Shown one piece after another: positions 34,598-44,838 of a DNA stretch of 64,000 nt; the first letter of the stretch is position 1, and the number at the start of each line of letters is the position of its first letter. The DNA is from Blastopirellula sp. (GTDB lineage Bacteria; Planctomycetota; Planctomycetia; Pirellulales; Pirellulaceae), in the NCBI GenBank assembly GCA_002733575.1, contig NVWB01000151.1:21317-85316 (forward strand), written 5' to 3'. The notes under the pieces were generated by a model. It saw nothing but the letters and a program-made list of their open reading frames with translations. It was not told the DNA's origin and searched no databases. The position numbers were made by a program, and so were the translations under genes.

Positions 34598-37186
34598 ATG
34601 AAACCAACAATAATAATTCAGATGATTCTGGTGGCTTCAGTTGCCACGACGACTATCGCCGAACCACAACGGAGTGCGACCACGTCAGACAGAATTCGAC
34701 TTGCCAAAGGCTTTGATATCGAATTAATTTATTCTGTTCCTCGCGACGACCAGGGTTCGTGGGTTGCGATGTGCCAAGACGACAAAGGGCGATTGATCGT
34801 CAGCGATCAGTACGGCGGACTGTTTCGCTTTCCTATTCCCAAACTAGGCGAGAAAGTCGATCCAGCATCTATCGAGCAAATCACTTATACCGAGGATAAC
34901 ACTAAGGCCAGACCAGATGAACCGAAGCCGAAGAAAGCAGATAACGCCGAATTGCGGAAACTTCCCAATATCGGGCACGCTCAAGGGCTCTGTTATGCGT
35001 TTGACAGCCTTTACGTGGTGGTCAACTCTCGGGCGAGTTCCACAGGCTCAGGCGTGTTTCGCTTACTAGATACCGATGGCGATGATCAATTCGATAAGAT
35101 TGTGACCATTAAAGCGTTGGATGCCACCGGTGGAGAGCATGGGCCGCACGCAATCTTGCCGGCACCAGATGGAAAACATCTCTATATAGTCATGGGGAAT
35201 CAGACAGCATTGCCTGAAGATTATACACATTCTCGTGTACCAGAGGTCTGGGCTGAAGATCAACTCTTCCCCTCACTTCAGCATTTCATGCGAGGAGCAG
35301 AGGCTCCGCTTGGGCACGTTGCACAGATCGATCCAGAAGGTAAAACTTGGGAAATCGTCGCAACCGGATTTCGCAATCAGTATGACGCAGCAGTAAACAA
35401 AGATGGAGAACTTTTTACCTACGACGCCGATATGGAGTGGGACTTAAACACGCCCTGGTATCGACCAACTCGCATCAACCACGTGATCGATGGAGCCGAG
35501 TTTGGCTGGCGTGTCGGTTCAGGTAAGTTCATGGACTACTGTAGTGATACCTTTGGAGCCGTTGTTGATATCGGTCCTGGTTCTCCGACTGGAGTAACCT
35601 TTGGCTACGGGGCCAAGTTCCCTGCTAAATACCAGAACGCAATGTTCGTTTGCGATTGGTCCTACGGTAAACTTTATGCCGTTCATATGGAACCCAAGGG
35701 CTCCACTTACACTGCAAAGTTTGAAGAATTCGCCAGTGCTCAACCACTTCCTTTGACCGACATCCTGGTCAACCCAGCAGACGGCGCCATGTATTTCACC
35801 ATCGGTGGCCGCCGAGTTCAGTCTGGTCTCTACCGTGTTACTTACATCGGGGATGAATCTACTGCGCCAGCACCATCTGATTCCAATGGTGAAAAGGCCC
35901 GTCAACAGCGACATGCTCTTGAAACGTTTGTTCAAAAAGATGCAGCCGAAGCAGATGCGAGACAGTTAGATAGAATCTGGAAATCGCTAGGCTCGCAAGA
36001 TCGTGGCATCCGACATGCGGCTCGCGTGGCACTTGAGAAACAGCCGGTGAAAAACTGGAAGCCACGCCTCGCTGGCGAACAGCATCCAGTTCTGGCTACC
36101 GCCGCAATGATCGCGTTGGCCCGGACCGATGGAGAAAACTCGGCACCGGTCATCCTCAATAAATCAATGAGCTTCAACTACGGCACACTTAGGAACCGCC
36201 AAGAGCGTCTTGATCTCCTTCGGTGCATTACGCTGGCTCTGACTCGTGGTGGAGAACCGAAGCCGGCGTTGAAAAACAAACTAATCGTTTGGCTAGATGA
36301 GATCTATCCTGCACGCACACCGGAAGAGAACCGTGACTTATCTGGCATCATGGCATTTCTTCAGGCACCATCTGCCGCCAAGAAAGGAATGGCACTATTG
36401 GCAAATGCCTCGGGTCAGGAAGAGCAAATCGGATATGCCCTCAACTTGCGTCACGTTAAGAAAGAGTGGACACCGGAATTAAGGAAGCAGTATTTCAAGT
36501 GGTTTGTCAGAGCCGGTAACTACCAAGGCGGCGCACGTCTACGGAATTATCTGGACGACGTTAAACAGCACGCAATCGACTCAGTTCCAGCGAAACAGAT
36601 AACTCCTGCTCTGGCGAAAATTATCAAGACCCAACCCAAAGAGGGCGATCCACAGTTTACCCTCGAACCCCGAGATTTTGTCAAAGCGTGGGCCAGGAAA
36701 GATCTAAACAAATTACTAAGCGAGGGATTGCAGAAGGGCCGCGACTTCAAGAATGGGCGACAGATGTTTGGTGCCGGATCTTGCTACGTCTGTCATCGCT
36801 TCAAAGGCGAAGGCGGAGCCGTTGGCCCTGACCTGACCGCGGCAGGCGGCAAGTTCAGTCCGCACGATCTACTAGAATCAGTGATTGATCCGAACAAGGT
36901 AATCAGTGACCAGTATAGTGCGAGTAATTTCATGCTTGATAGTGGGCTCATTATCAACGGTCGGATCATGAACATGAAGGGCGATACCTATTGGATTAAT
37001 ACCGACATGATGAAGCCTAGTGCCATTACCAAAATTAACCTGAATGACATCGAAGCAATCAAGGCTTCCCCCGTTTCCATGATGCCTGCTGGCCTTCTTT
37101 CGACAATGAAAAAAGAAGACATCCTTGATCTGCTCGCTTACCTCATCTCCGGCGGCAATCCAGAGCATGCGTTGTTCGCTGAGTAA
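34598..37186 (+). CDS. PVC-type haem-binding dehydrogenase (propeller-HEAT-cytochrome c)
   Basis: 862 residues with a signal peptide. An N-terminal six-bladed propeller like sorbosone/PQQ dehydrogenases (RIRLAKGFDIELIY, NIGHAQGLCYAFDSLYVV, ATGFRNQYDAAVNKDGELFTYD, PTGVTFGYGAKFP), a helical HEAT-like middle (about 430-720), and a C-terminal cytochrome c domain with CYVCHRFKGEGGAVGPDLT (about 727) in the pattern of the Planctomycetes/Verrucomicrobia haem-binding family. It probably oxidises a sugar or alcohol in the periplasm and gives electrons to the cytochrome. It ends the set started at 29526 and converges on actF with 46 bases between. Confidence 0.9.
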   Translation: MKPTIIIQMILVASVATTTIAEPQRSATTSDRIRLAKGFDIELIYSVPRDDQGSWVAMCQDDKGRLIVSDQYGGLFRFPIPKLGEKVDPASIEQITYTEDNTKARPDEPKPKKADNAELRKLPNIGHAQGLCYAFDSLYVVVNSRASSTGSGVFRLLDTDGDDQFDKIVTIKALDATGGEHGPHAILPAPDGKHLYIVMGNQTALPEDYTHSRVPEVWAEDQLFPSLQHFMRGAEAPLGHVAQIDPEGKTWEIVATGFRNQYDAAVNKDGELFTYDADMEWDLNTPWYRPTRINHVIDGAEFGWRVGSGKFMDYCSDTFGAVVDIGPGSPTGVTFGYGAKFPAKYQNAMFVCDWSYGKLYAVHMEPKGSTYTAKFEEFASAQPLPLTDILVNPADGAMYFTIGGRRVQSGLYRVTYIGDESTAPAPSDSNGEKARQQRHALETFVQKDAAEADARQLDRIWKSLGSQDRGIRHAARVALEKQPVKNWKPRLAGEQHPVLATAAMIALARTDGENSAPVILNKSMSFNYGTLRNRQERLDLLRCITLALTRGGEPKPALKNKLIVWLDEIYPARTPEENRDLSGIMAFLQAPSAAKKGMALLANASGQEEQIGYALNLRHVKKEWTPELRKQYFKWFVRAGNYQGGARLRNYLDDVKQHAIDSVPAKQITPALAKIIKTQPKEGDPQFTLEPRDFVKAWARKDLNKLLSEGLQKGRDFKNGRQMFGAGSCYVCHRFKGEGGAVGPDLTAAGGKFSPHDLLESVIDPNKVISDQYSASNFMLDSGLIINGRIMNMKGDTYWINTDMMKPSAITKINLNDIEAIKASPVSMMPAGLLSTMKKEDILDLLAYLISGGNPEHALFAE

Positions 37187-37232
37187 AGACGCATCGATAA
37201 ACCATGAATGATCTAAAAATTGATATCGTTAT

Positions 37233-38462
37233 TTAATTTGCGTGATAGTGTAGGCTCTCTTTCAAATAAGGGTCTTTTGCTGGGACGGGATTCTTTGCGT
37301 CAAAGCATCTCAGAATCAACAGGGTTCCGGCGCCTACCAGACAACAGATTGATGCGATTTCCCATATTCCGAAGACTGGTTTACTTATGAGTGTGGACGG
37401 GAAAATCATTACATAAAGATCGACCCAACGGCCAATCAGTACCACTATTGCCACTTTCATCATGATGCCTGAACTGCGTTTGGCCGGTTGTGGAAGTAAC
37501 ACAAAGAAGGGGATGACCCAGTTGAGAATTATCGAGACGACAACTACCGGCCCCCATGATCCGTGGGTGCGAATGATGAAGTAGGACGTTTCTTCTGGGA
37601 TGTTTGTATACCAAATGAGCATATATTGACTAAACCAGATGTACATCCAAAAACAACTAAATCCAATCATTAACCGACCAAGATCATGCAAGTGTTCGTC
37701 GGTAAAGACTCCGTGCAAGGGGCGACCTTGCACGCGTAGTAACAACCCTAAAATAATGATAACGGCCAGGGTTGCTTGAATCATGCCTGAGAAATTGTAA
37801 ACGCCCCATATCGTACTAAACCAAAGTGGATCAAGTGCCATAATCCAATCGACACAGGCTAACGAAAACGTCACTGCATAAACGGCTAAAAACAACGCCG
37901 ACAATCCAACATTCGAATCACTGAGTTTTGTATCGCCAGATTCATCTTGTTTCAGAGAGCGACTCACTAGCATTTTGCCGAGTAAACTCCACACCACCAC
38001 GTACGCTACAGAGCGTATCATCCAGAACCAAGGCGTCAGCCAAAGCTCCTTAAACCAAAATGTGCCAGGCCCTCCGTGCCAATCGTGATGCCAGCCATAT
38101 TCTTGAAACCGTAGCCCCAACACCAGCAGCATGAAGATACCTGCAACCGGCAATGCCTTGGCGAGCGACTCGGGTATTCGGCGAAATGCGACATGCCAGC
38201 CAGCACCACTGATATATGTGAGTGCAATAAATAAAGTTCCACCAAGGGCAATCGTTAGCAAAAAGAAGGCAACCACAAAAAGATTGCTCCAGATGCGCAG
38301 CCTCAGTTGATCCCAGAGAACCCAGGTGCTGTTCTCGCCTAAATTAATTTCAAGATGATCGGGTGCAAAAGCAGCACCGCACAGCAAAACCAAGGCACTT
38401 GCGGCCACCAAATAGACCAGCGGTTTGCGTTGTTCTTTGGTCGACAATGAAGTATCGTTCAT
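37233..38462 (-). CDS. actF: Alternative complex III subunit F (NrfD-like membrane protein)
   Basis: 409 residues with about ten membrane helices. Typical pieces are LTPWFWMIRSVAYVVVWSLL, CVDWIMALDPLWFSTIWGVY and WYTNIPEETSYF, all seen in ActF. ActF and ActC form the quinol-side membrane part of the complex. The start overlaps the actE stop by 4 bases (ATGA). It is the last gene of the nar-act block; no actG or cytochrome oxidase gene follows, because the next gene is convergent. Confidence 0.93.
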   Translation of the reverse strand: MNDTSLSTKEQRKPLVYLVAASALVLLCGAAFAPDHLEINLGENSTWVLWDQLRLRIWSNLFVVAFFLLTIALGGTLFIALTYISGAGWHVAFRRIPESLAKALPVAGIFMLLVLGLRFQEYGWHHDWHGGPGTFWFKELWLTPWFWMIRSVAYVVVWSLLGKMLVSRSLKQDESGDTKLSDSNVGLSALFLAVYAVTFSLACVDWIMALDPLWFSTIWGVYNFSGMIQATLAVIIILGLLLRVQGRPLHGVFTDEHLHDLGRLMIGFSCFWMYIWFSQYMLIWYTNIPEETSYFIIRTHGSWGPVVVVSIILNWVIPFFVLLPQPAKRSSGIMMKVAIVVLIGRWVDLYVMIFPSTLISKPVFGIWEIASICCLVGAGTLLILRCFDAKNPVPAKDPYLKESLHYHAN

Positions 38463-39214
38463 TCCGTTTTGCCTCCATCTTGTTCAGGCTTTGACTCTAA
38501 TTCTGCCTCAGGTTTTGGATCTGGGGTATTTTCAATGGGTGGAGCTTTAGCTTGAAGCGAACGAACGTAATTTATTAAATCCCAGCGTTCGTCTGGAGAA
38601 ACTTGGGTTGCCATTTCCGACATGCTCCCTTGTCCATAAGTAAGAATGTGAAACAATTGCCCATCTTTCATTTGAACGGACTTGCCAGTTAGCATCGAAG
38701 GCGGGGGAGGAAATCCACGTTGCGGCACCATGCCATCCCCTTTGCCCGTTGCTCCATGACAACAATTACAGAAGACTCGGTATAGTTCTCCACCCCGTGT
38801 GACAGAAGCTTGATATTGCTTGCTAGACTCTTCGCGATCTGCTTTCAACTTCTCTTGCAGACTGACTGCTTGTTCTGAATCGTCCTCGCTCGCAGTACTT
38901 TCTATTTTTTCCGCTGTTGTAATTTGACCGTGAGGATTGATTAATTCTTCGCCAGCACGAATCGCATCTTCTTTGGTAGCTTCGTAGTGAAGGGGCAATT
39001 CACCACGGGCAATTGTGCCAAAAACAGGGGACTGTAGAGTTCGCCCATTCGGAAAATGAGGGTTAGGGGCGTACGCATTCCAAGCTGTCGAGTACTTCAT
39101 ATCAGGAAGTATTTCGAAATTGGGTTGCGTATAGTCAACACGGAGCATCCACGACGAGATCACTACGATTGCCAATAACCCACTCAGTATAATATTAATA
39201 AGACTTAGCTTCAC
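38459..39214 (-). CDS. actE: Alternative complex III subunit E (mono-haem cytochrome c)
   Basis: 251 residues: an N-terminal anchor (LINIILSGLLAIVVISSWML), then DMKYSTAWNAYAPNPHFPNGRTLQSPVFGTIARG as in ActE, an acidic spacer (about 100-140), and a cytochrome c domain with CNCCHG and the distal Met in MSEMATQVSPDERW. It is the electron exit module of the complex. The C-terminal tail (PKPEAELESKPEQDGGKTE) is charged and probably disordered. ATGA overlap with actF. Confidence 0.93.
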   Translation of the reverse strand: MKLSLINIILSGLLAIVVISSWMLRVDYTQPNFEILPDMKYSTAWNAYAPNPHFPNGRTLQSPVFGTIARGELPLHYEATKEDAIRAGEELINPHGQITTAEKIESTASEDDSEQAVSLQEKLKADREESSKQYQASVTRGGELYRVFCNCCHGATGKGDGMVPQRGFPPPPSMLTGKSVQMKDGQLFHILTYGQGSMSEMATQVSPDERWDLINYVRSLQAKAPPIENTPDPKPEAELESKPEQDGGKTE

Positions 39215-39230
39215 AACACGCTCCTCGCAA

Positions 39231-39749
39231 TCACAGCAATTTTTCTTCTATGGCTACAACGTCATATTTATGCAACAGATCTTGCACAGCCGATAGATCA
39301 AATGAAGCATTCGCTTCATTGATGACTAATACAAACTGATCATCGGTCACTCGGGGACTAATCATCCGAATATGCTTGCCTGGATAAAGTTTGCAGACCG
39401 CAAAAAGGGCAAAGACAGAACCGAATCCTGCCAGCAAAATTGCCGCTTCAAAGGCTACAGGAACATCGGAAGGAAGTGAATTCCACGGCTTGCCCCCAAC
39501 ATTTATGGCCCAGCTAATCGATGCACTCCAATGTTCAAACCATAACATTCCCAACCCTCCCACCATCCCGCAGACGAAGCAAACCCAGGTCAATCGAGAG
39601 GGCTTCAATCCCATGGCCTTATCAAGTCCATGCACTGCATAAGGGGTGAATACATCAACAATCTGTAGACCTTCTAAACGCACCGCATTGGTGGCTGCCA
39701 GAAGATCATCTTCGTGCTCAAAATGAGCAAGGATCACTCGTTCACTCAT
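39231..39749 (-). CDS. actD: Alternative complex III subunit D (DUF3341)
   Basis: 172 residues. It starts with a soluble stretch ([38 protein letters not shown]) followed by two membrane helices ([20 protein letters not shown] and [20 protein letters not shown]), the standard DUF3341 layout. ActD is a small accessory membrane subunit. Its start overlaps the actC stop by 4 bases. Confidence 0.93.
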   Translation of the reverse strand: MSERVILAHFEHEDDLLAATNAVRLEGLQIVDVFTPYAVHGLDKAMGLKPSRLTWVCFVCGMVGGLGMLWFEHWSASISWAINVGGKPWNSLPSDVPVAFEAAILLAGFGSVFALFAVCKLYPGKHIRMISPRVTDDQFVLVINEANASFDLSAVQDLLHKYDVVAIEEKLL

Positions 39750-41137
39750 ACTACTTTCTCCTGAACACTTGCTTGCTTCGATGGAACTTTTTTGAGATGT
39801 GCGGCCCCTTTAATCTCGGCAATTGCAATTACGGGTAGCACTCGACAAAAGATCAAAAACAAAGTAAAGAACAACCCAAAACTACCTGCAAACGTAGCTA
39901 ATTCAATCCAGCTAGGAACATAACTGGCCCAACTCGAAGGCAGAAAATCTCGGTGCAAACTAGTCACAATGATCACAAATCGCTCGAACCACATGCCCAC
40001 ATTAATGAATAGAGTCAGTACAAATACCACCGGCAAACAAGACCGAACACTACGAAACCAAAAGAACTGCGGTGCAATTACATTGCAACTTACCATCGTC
40101 CAATAGGCCCAATTAAATGGCCCGAGTGCTCGATTCATGAACACAAATTGTTCGTATGCGTTTCCGCTGTATAAAGCAGTGAAAAATTCAGTACTATAGG
40201 CCAAACCAACAATACAGCCCATTGCCAAGATCAGTTTGCACATCTTATCGACATGCACTTTCGTGATGTAATTTTCAAGGGTCATCACCTTGCGGGCAAC
40301 CAGCATGAGCGTGAGCACCATCGCAAGTCCACTAAAGATGGCTCCGGCTACAAAATAAGGGGGGAAAATAGTCGTATGCCAACCAGGGATCACACTAGTG
40401 GCGAAGTCCATGCTGACAATCGTATGAACCGAAAACACCAGTGGCGTTGCCAAACCTGCGAGTAGCAAGTAAACCGTTTCGTATCGATGCCAAGTGCGTG
40501 CTGACCCATCCCATCCTAGGCAGAGAATCGAGTAGATCCTTTTTCGCCAGCCAGGTTCGGTGCGATCACGAACGGTTGCTAAATCGGGCACTAATCCGAC
40601 ATACCAAAACACGGCTGAAATCATCAGGTAGGTTGATATGGCAAATACGTCCCACAACAGGGGTGATTTAAAATTCACCCACAATGGCCCGCGTGTATTC
40701 GGGTAAGGCATCATCCAGAAAGCCAACCAAGGCCGACCCATGTGGATCAATGGGAAGATCCCAGCACACATCACGGCAATCAGTGTCATTGCTTCTGCTG
40801 ATCGATTCACCGCGGTTCTCCATTTCTGACGAAATAGAAACAGAACAGCGGAAATTAATGTTCCAGCATGGCCAATCCCCACCCAAAACACAAAATTCGT
40901 GATATCGAATCCCCAGCCAACAGTTTTGTTAAGCCCCCAGGTTCCAATGCCCGTGGCAACTTGATACCAAACCGCTACAACTCCCAACAACAGGAATGAC
41001 AGCGAAGTCAAAAATGCGACCCACCATAAAGCATTCGGCCTACATTCAAGTGGTTCACAAATATCTTGCGTCACATCGCTGAGAGTTTTATCGCCAGTGA
41101 CCAGCGGTGGGCGAAGAGGTGCATTCGGCTCACTCAT
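39746..41137 (-). CDS. actC: Alternative complex III subunit C (NrfD-like quinol-binding membrane protein)
   Basis: 463 residues, about ten helices. Diagnostic sequence: [40 protein letters not shown] and [20 protein letters not shown]. It is the NrfD/PsrC-type subunit that touches the Fe-S module ActB and binds quinol. I start at ATG 41137, because AAGGAGG stands 6 bases upstream; the frame is open to 41164. It overlaps the actB end by 8 bases. Confidence 0.95.
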   Translation of the reverse strand: MSEPNAPLRPPLVTGDKTLSDVTQDICEPLECRPNALWWVAFLTSLSFLLLGVVAVWYQVATGIGTWGLNKTVGWGFDITNFVFWVGIGHAGTLISAVLFLFRQKWRTAVNRSAEAMTLIAVMCAGIFPLIHMGRPWLAFWMMPYPNTRGPLWVNFKSPLLWDVFAISTYLMISAVFWYVGLVPDLATVRDRTEPGWRKRIYSILCLGWDGSARTWHRYETVYLLLAGLATPLVFSVHTIVSMDFATSVIPGWHTTIFPPYFVAGAIFSGLAMVLTLMLVARKVMTLENYITKVHVDKMCKLILAMGCIVGLAYSTEFFTALYSGNAYEQFVFMNRALGPFNWAYWTMVSCNVIAPQFFWFRSVRSCLPVVFVLTLFINVGMWFERFVIIVTSLHRDFLPSSWASYVPSWIELATFAGSFGLFFTLFLIFCRVLPVIAIAEIKGAAHLKKVPSKQASVQEKVV

Positions 41138-44105
41138 GTGTGCCTCCTTCATGGTGGTTGTCATCTCGGTTTTTTACCACTCGCAGATATCCGACTGAAG
41201 GTCTGAAATTAAATTCATCGAGCACCTTGAAATTACGTGGTTTATGTAGGGCTTTTAAAACTTCACTTGATTGATCATTCATATCACCAAACACGATTGC
41301 TTGGGTTGGGCAAGACTGCTGACAGGCGATTTGTATATCACCATCAGCCAGCGGTATTCCGCTGTGACTAGCGGCAATTTTTCCATCTTCAATCCGTTGA
41401 ACGCACATCGAACACTTCTCCATCACCCCACGTGTACGAACCGTGACGTCAGGGTTCAGTGCTAAGGTCTGTAGATCGTCTTGAGGATAAGTAAACCAGT
41501 TGAATCGGCGAACTTTGTAAGGGCAGTTGTTGGCACAGTAGCGAGTGCCAACACAGCGATTGTAGACCTGTTCATTGAGTCCCTCTTCGCTATGAACGGT
41601 TGCCAAGGCAGGGCAAACAGTTTCACACGGGGCATTGCCACAGTGTTGACACATCATCGGCTGATGCAGCACTTCCATGTCGTCATCTTCGCCCATGAAA
41701 TATCGATCTATCCGCAGCCAGTGCATTTCGCGTTGTCGATAGACTTCGTCTTTGCCAACCACTGGCACATTGTTTTCAGATTGACAAGCAATCAGGCAAG
41801 CAGAACAGCCTGTGCATTTATTCAAATCAATCGACATGCCCCAAAGAGGGCCTGATGTAGTGTGATCTTCGGCCCAGAGTTGCTTATCAGAAAAATGGTG
41901 CATATGCGGCGCACCTGCCTCTGGATTCGCTTTATATTCAGCAAGCGTTGTTGTTTGAACCGCATCACGAATCTCGGCACCTGGCGGTGCAATGTGTTTG
42001 GGAAGTTCTAGCGAATGATACTCTTGAGTTGCTGCCAGAGGACGATTCTCTTTGACCGCATGTAATGAGATGCCTGCTCTTGAGTATTGAAACAATCCGC
42101 CATTGATATCAATCATGCTGGCGGCATTCTTGCCCACCAGTTCTCCGGCGGCAACTGTTGGTCGGCCTTCAAGCCATTGGGGCCCGATATTCGCAAAGCG
42201 ATCCGTGCCACGAACTCCGTAGCCTAGTGCGATGGAAATCACGCGATCATGTTGGCCGCGTTGTATCAATGCAGGCAGTTCAATTTCGGATGGACCGTCC
42301 TTTGTTTCAACACGAATCACATCGCCATCCGAAACGCCCAGCTCTTTTGCAGCCGTGGGCGAGATGCAGACATAATTATCCCAAGTGATCTTTGTCACCG
42401 GGTCCGGTAATTCTTGAAGCCAAGGATTATGAGCGTGACTGCTGTCGGTTAGACCCGTTTTAGAATAAAGAGTGAGTACGAATTCATCCTCGACAGGTTG
42501 TTTTGTGACTAGTTTTACCGCGGTAGGTTGAAACTCACCCACGGAATTCGCTTCGGTTTCAAGTTCCACAAACCCCTGTTGAACCGCAATATCCCAAGAG
42601 TGGACAAACGATTTAGATTTGACTTCGGATTGAACGCGTGGAAGGATATTTTCTTTCCATGATGCTTGCAGGATCTCGTACGCCGATGATTGATTGCCAG
42701 ACCACAGCGAAAGGCTCTCAAGCACAGATCGCGTATTACCCAAAGGCGCCAAAGTGGGCTGAAGCAAGCTGACTCTTCCAGAAATTGGCTCAGCATCTCC
42801 ACACGACTCCAACGCATGATGATCAGGGCAGACAAAGTGAGCCAACGATGCAAAATCGTCTTCGCGTTGAGCAAAACTTATCACCAACGGCACATTACTA
42901 ATCGCCGAGGTTAGACTGTCATGGTCTGGCAGATTGTGAGTAAAATCGGTGCCTGCAACAAGCAAAGCTGAGACGCTGCCTGATTTCAGCTCTTCGATCA
43001 ATTTCACAACTTCAGCATCATTGCCCTGGCATTGATAACTTGGACGCTCAATGTCGATGGTGTGAGTGTAGTTGCCAAGTGTATGGTTTATGTGATTGAC
43101 TAACAGTTGTACTTCAAAATCTTGACTATCGGAGATCACTAAACTTGCGCCGTGGGCGTGCCATAAACGGTGCGAAAGGTCCGATAGTTCTTCGGCGGAA
43201 ATTGGAGAAGCTGCAAGATTTCCCTCTGGCGGTGTTTTTCCAGCCAATTTCGAAATTTCTACCGCCAAATGACTCAACACGATCCCATATTCGTCTGGCG
43301 ACAAACGATATCTTCGATCTGCGTTGCAACCAGTCAATGATACCCGTCCTTCAAGTTGCACATGGTACGACATCGTTGGATTTTCTTCGGTGGGAACACG
43401 TCGAGAGCTCCAAGCTTTTGCGAATTCAATGGGGGAAATCCAAGTTCCCAAGAAATCTGCACCAAAACTGACAATCACTTCCGCATGATTCAAGTCATAG
43501 TGCGGAAGCAGACGCGTGCCGTGTGTCTTTTCATGTGCATCGAGAATAGCTGAACTGCTAACAGAATCAAAGATAATATGCCGGGCATCAGTAAACTGGT
43601 TTAAGAATTGATCAATGGTCGCTTGCAGTGTAGGGCTGGTAACGGTTGATGTGACCAAACGAACGGCAGATCCATTGCTAGCTAGTTGCTCTGTAATTGC
43701 CTTGTCGACAGATTCCCAGTCGGCAGGCTCACCATCTTTCAAGGGCTGCTTCAATCGATGATTGTCGTACAGTCCTAATGGCAATGCTTGACCTATCGCA
43801 CATAAACCGCCACCTGAAATTGGGTGTTCCGGCATTCCTTCCATTTTCAGCGGTCGACCATCACGTACACCAACCAACATTCCGCAACCAGCAGAGCACC
43901 CAATGCAGGTTGAAGCATACGAACGCATCACGCCTGGGATAACGCCAACAGGCTGTTCCGCAAATGGCAATGCCGTTTGAATCGGTGCGCGACCACAACC
44001 GCTTAAAACTGCAAGTGAAACAGAAAATCCGGCAGCTTCAAGAAACTGTCGACGACTCACCTGAGTTGATTCGGTGTGATTCTGTTGTAAGGTCTCTTTA
44101 TTCAT
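41130..44105 (-). CDS. actB: Alternative complex III subunit B (molybdopterin-like plus Fe-S domains)
   Basis: 991 residues, fusion of a molybdopterin-oxidoreductase-like domain B1 (about 50-710) and a ferredoxin-type domain B2 (about 770-970). A Tat leader [21 protein letters not shown] ends in a lipobox-like LSGC, so it may be lipid-anchored. B2 has the four Cys groups [42 protein letters not shown] and [14 protein letters not shown]...CQQSCP, for three 4Fe-4S and one 3Fe-4S by family knowledge. B1 keeps C67, C70, C74 and C102, a CX2CX3CX27C set for a possible extra cluster. No molybdenum ligand region was recognised. Confidence 0.94.
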   Translation of the reverse strand: MNKETLQQNHTESTQVSRRQFLEAAGFSVSLAVLSGCGRAPIQTALPFAEQPVGVIPGVMRSYASTCIGCSAGCGMLVGVRDGRPLKMEGMPEHPISGGGLCAIGQALPLGLYDNHRLKQPLKDGEPADWESVDKAITEQLASNGSAVRLVTSTVTSPTLQATIDQFLNQFTDARHIIFDSVSSSAILDAHEKTHGTRLLPHYDLNHAEVIVSFGADFLGTWISPIEFAKAWSSRRVPTEENPTMSYHVQLEGRVSLTGCNADRRYRLSPDEYGIVLSHLAVEISKLAGKTPPEGNLAASPISAEELSDLSHRLWHAHGASLVISDSQDFEVQLLVNHINHTLGNYTHTIDIERPSYQCQGNDAEVVKLIEELKSGSVSALLVAGTDFTHNLPDHDSLTSAISNVPLVISFAQREDDFASLAHFVCPDHHALESCGDAEPISGRVSLLQPTLAPLGNTRSVLESLSLWSGNQSSAYEILQASWKENILPRVQSEVKSKSFVHSWDIAVQQGFVELETEANSVGEFQPTAVKLVTKQPVEDEFVLTLYSKTGLTDSSHAHNPWLQELPDPVTKITWDNYVCISPTAAKELGVSDGDVIRVETKDGPSEIELPALIQRGQHDRVISIALGYGVRGTDRFANIGPQWLEGRPTVAAGELVGKNAASMIDINGGLFQYSRAGISLHAVKENRPLAATQEYHSLELPKHIAPPGAEIRDAVQTTTLAEYKANPEAGAPHMHHFSDKQLWAEDHTTSGPLWGMSIDLNKCTGCSACLIACQSENNVPVVGKDEVYRQREMHWLRIDRYFMGEDDDMEVLHQPMMCQHCGNAPCETVCPALATVHSEEGLNEQVYNRCVGTRYCANNCPYKVRRFNWFTYPQDDLQTLALNPDVTVRTRGVMEKCSMCVQRIEDGKIAASHSGIPLADGDIQIACQQSCPTQAIVFGDMNDQSSEVLKALHKPRNFKVLDEFNFRPSVGYLRVVKNRDDNHHEGGTHE

Positions 44106-44150
44106 GGCAAACCAGTTAATGTGGTAATATCAAAAGCATTTTTAATTCAT

Positions 44151-44825
44151 CTAATAGTGGCAAACCGCACAGTCAGTCGAAGCATGAACCGACTGTCCGT
44201 TCATGCCATGCTCGGTTGCATCTCTATGACAATTCACGCACCAACCCATCGAAAGGCTCGAGTGCTGACGTACTCGCTGCATTGACTCCACAGGTCCGTG
44301 ACAACTTTGACACGAAACCCCTACCGCGGTATGTGCTTGATGATCGAAGTAAACATAATCAGGCAAGTCATGCACACGAACCCAAGGAATGGATTGCGGT
44401 TCTACTCCATCGATGGGTTTGAGTTCTTCATCCAGAGAGAATGCATCGTAAAGTTTTCTTAGTTCAACAGAGACCACCTGATTCGGTTTGCGTTTTTCTT
44501 CATCGGCCAGATTCAATTCTTCTTGCAAAACATCGAAAGAACTGGTCACATTCTTATGACACTTCATGCAGAGACTGGTCGAGGGGATGCCCGCGTGTCG
44601 GCTTTTTTCAGCCCCAGAATGACAGAACCGACAATCCATCTGCAATTCGCCCGCGTGTAAACGATGCGAATAATTGATCGGCTGCTGAGGAACGTAACCT
44701 TGTTCATGATCTGGCAATCGCCAAGATGTCATCCCGGAAAGCAACGTCGCAGCACCGAACATCAGGCCCACTAGTAGTATGACCGTGATAATTCGCTGTC
44801 GTAGTATGTTAGTTTTGTCTGTCAT
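44151..44825 (-). CDS. actA: Alternative complex III subunit A (pentahaem cytochrome c)
   Basis: 224 residues: one N-terminal membrane anchor (IITVILLVGLMFGAATLLSG) and five CxxCH motifs (CRFCH, CMKCH, CQSCH, CVNCH, CAVCH), the expected number for ActA. QPINYSHRLHAGELQMDCRFCHSGAE is the usual opening. It is the first act gene, only 13 bases after narK2, which puts the complex III genes in the same transcription unit as nar. Confidence 0.95.
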   Translation of the reverse strand: MTDKTNILRQRIITVILLVGLMFGAATLLSGMTSWRLPDHEQGYVPQQPINYSHRLHAGELQMDCRFCHSGAEKSRHAGIPSTSLCMKCHKNVTSSFDVLQEELNLADEEKRKPNQVVSVELRKLYDAFSLDEELKPIDGVEPQSIPWVRVHDLPDYVYFDHQAHTAVGVSCQSCHGPVESMQRVRQHSSLSMGWCVNCHRDATEHGMNGQSVHASTDCAVCHY

Positions 44826-44838
44826 CTCTGCTCACTAC

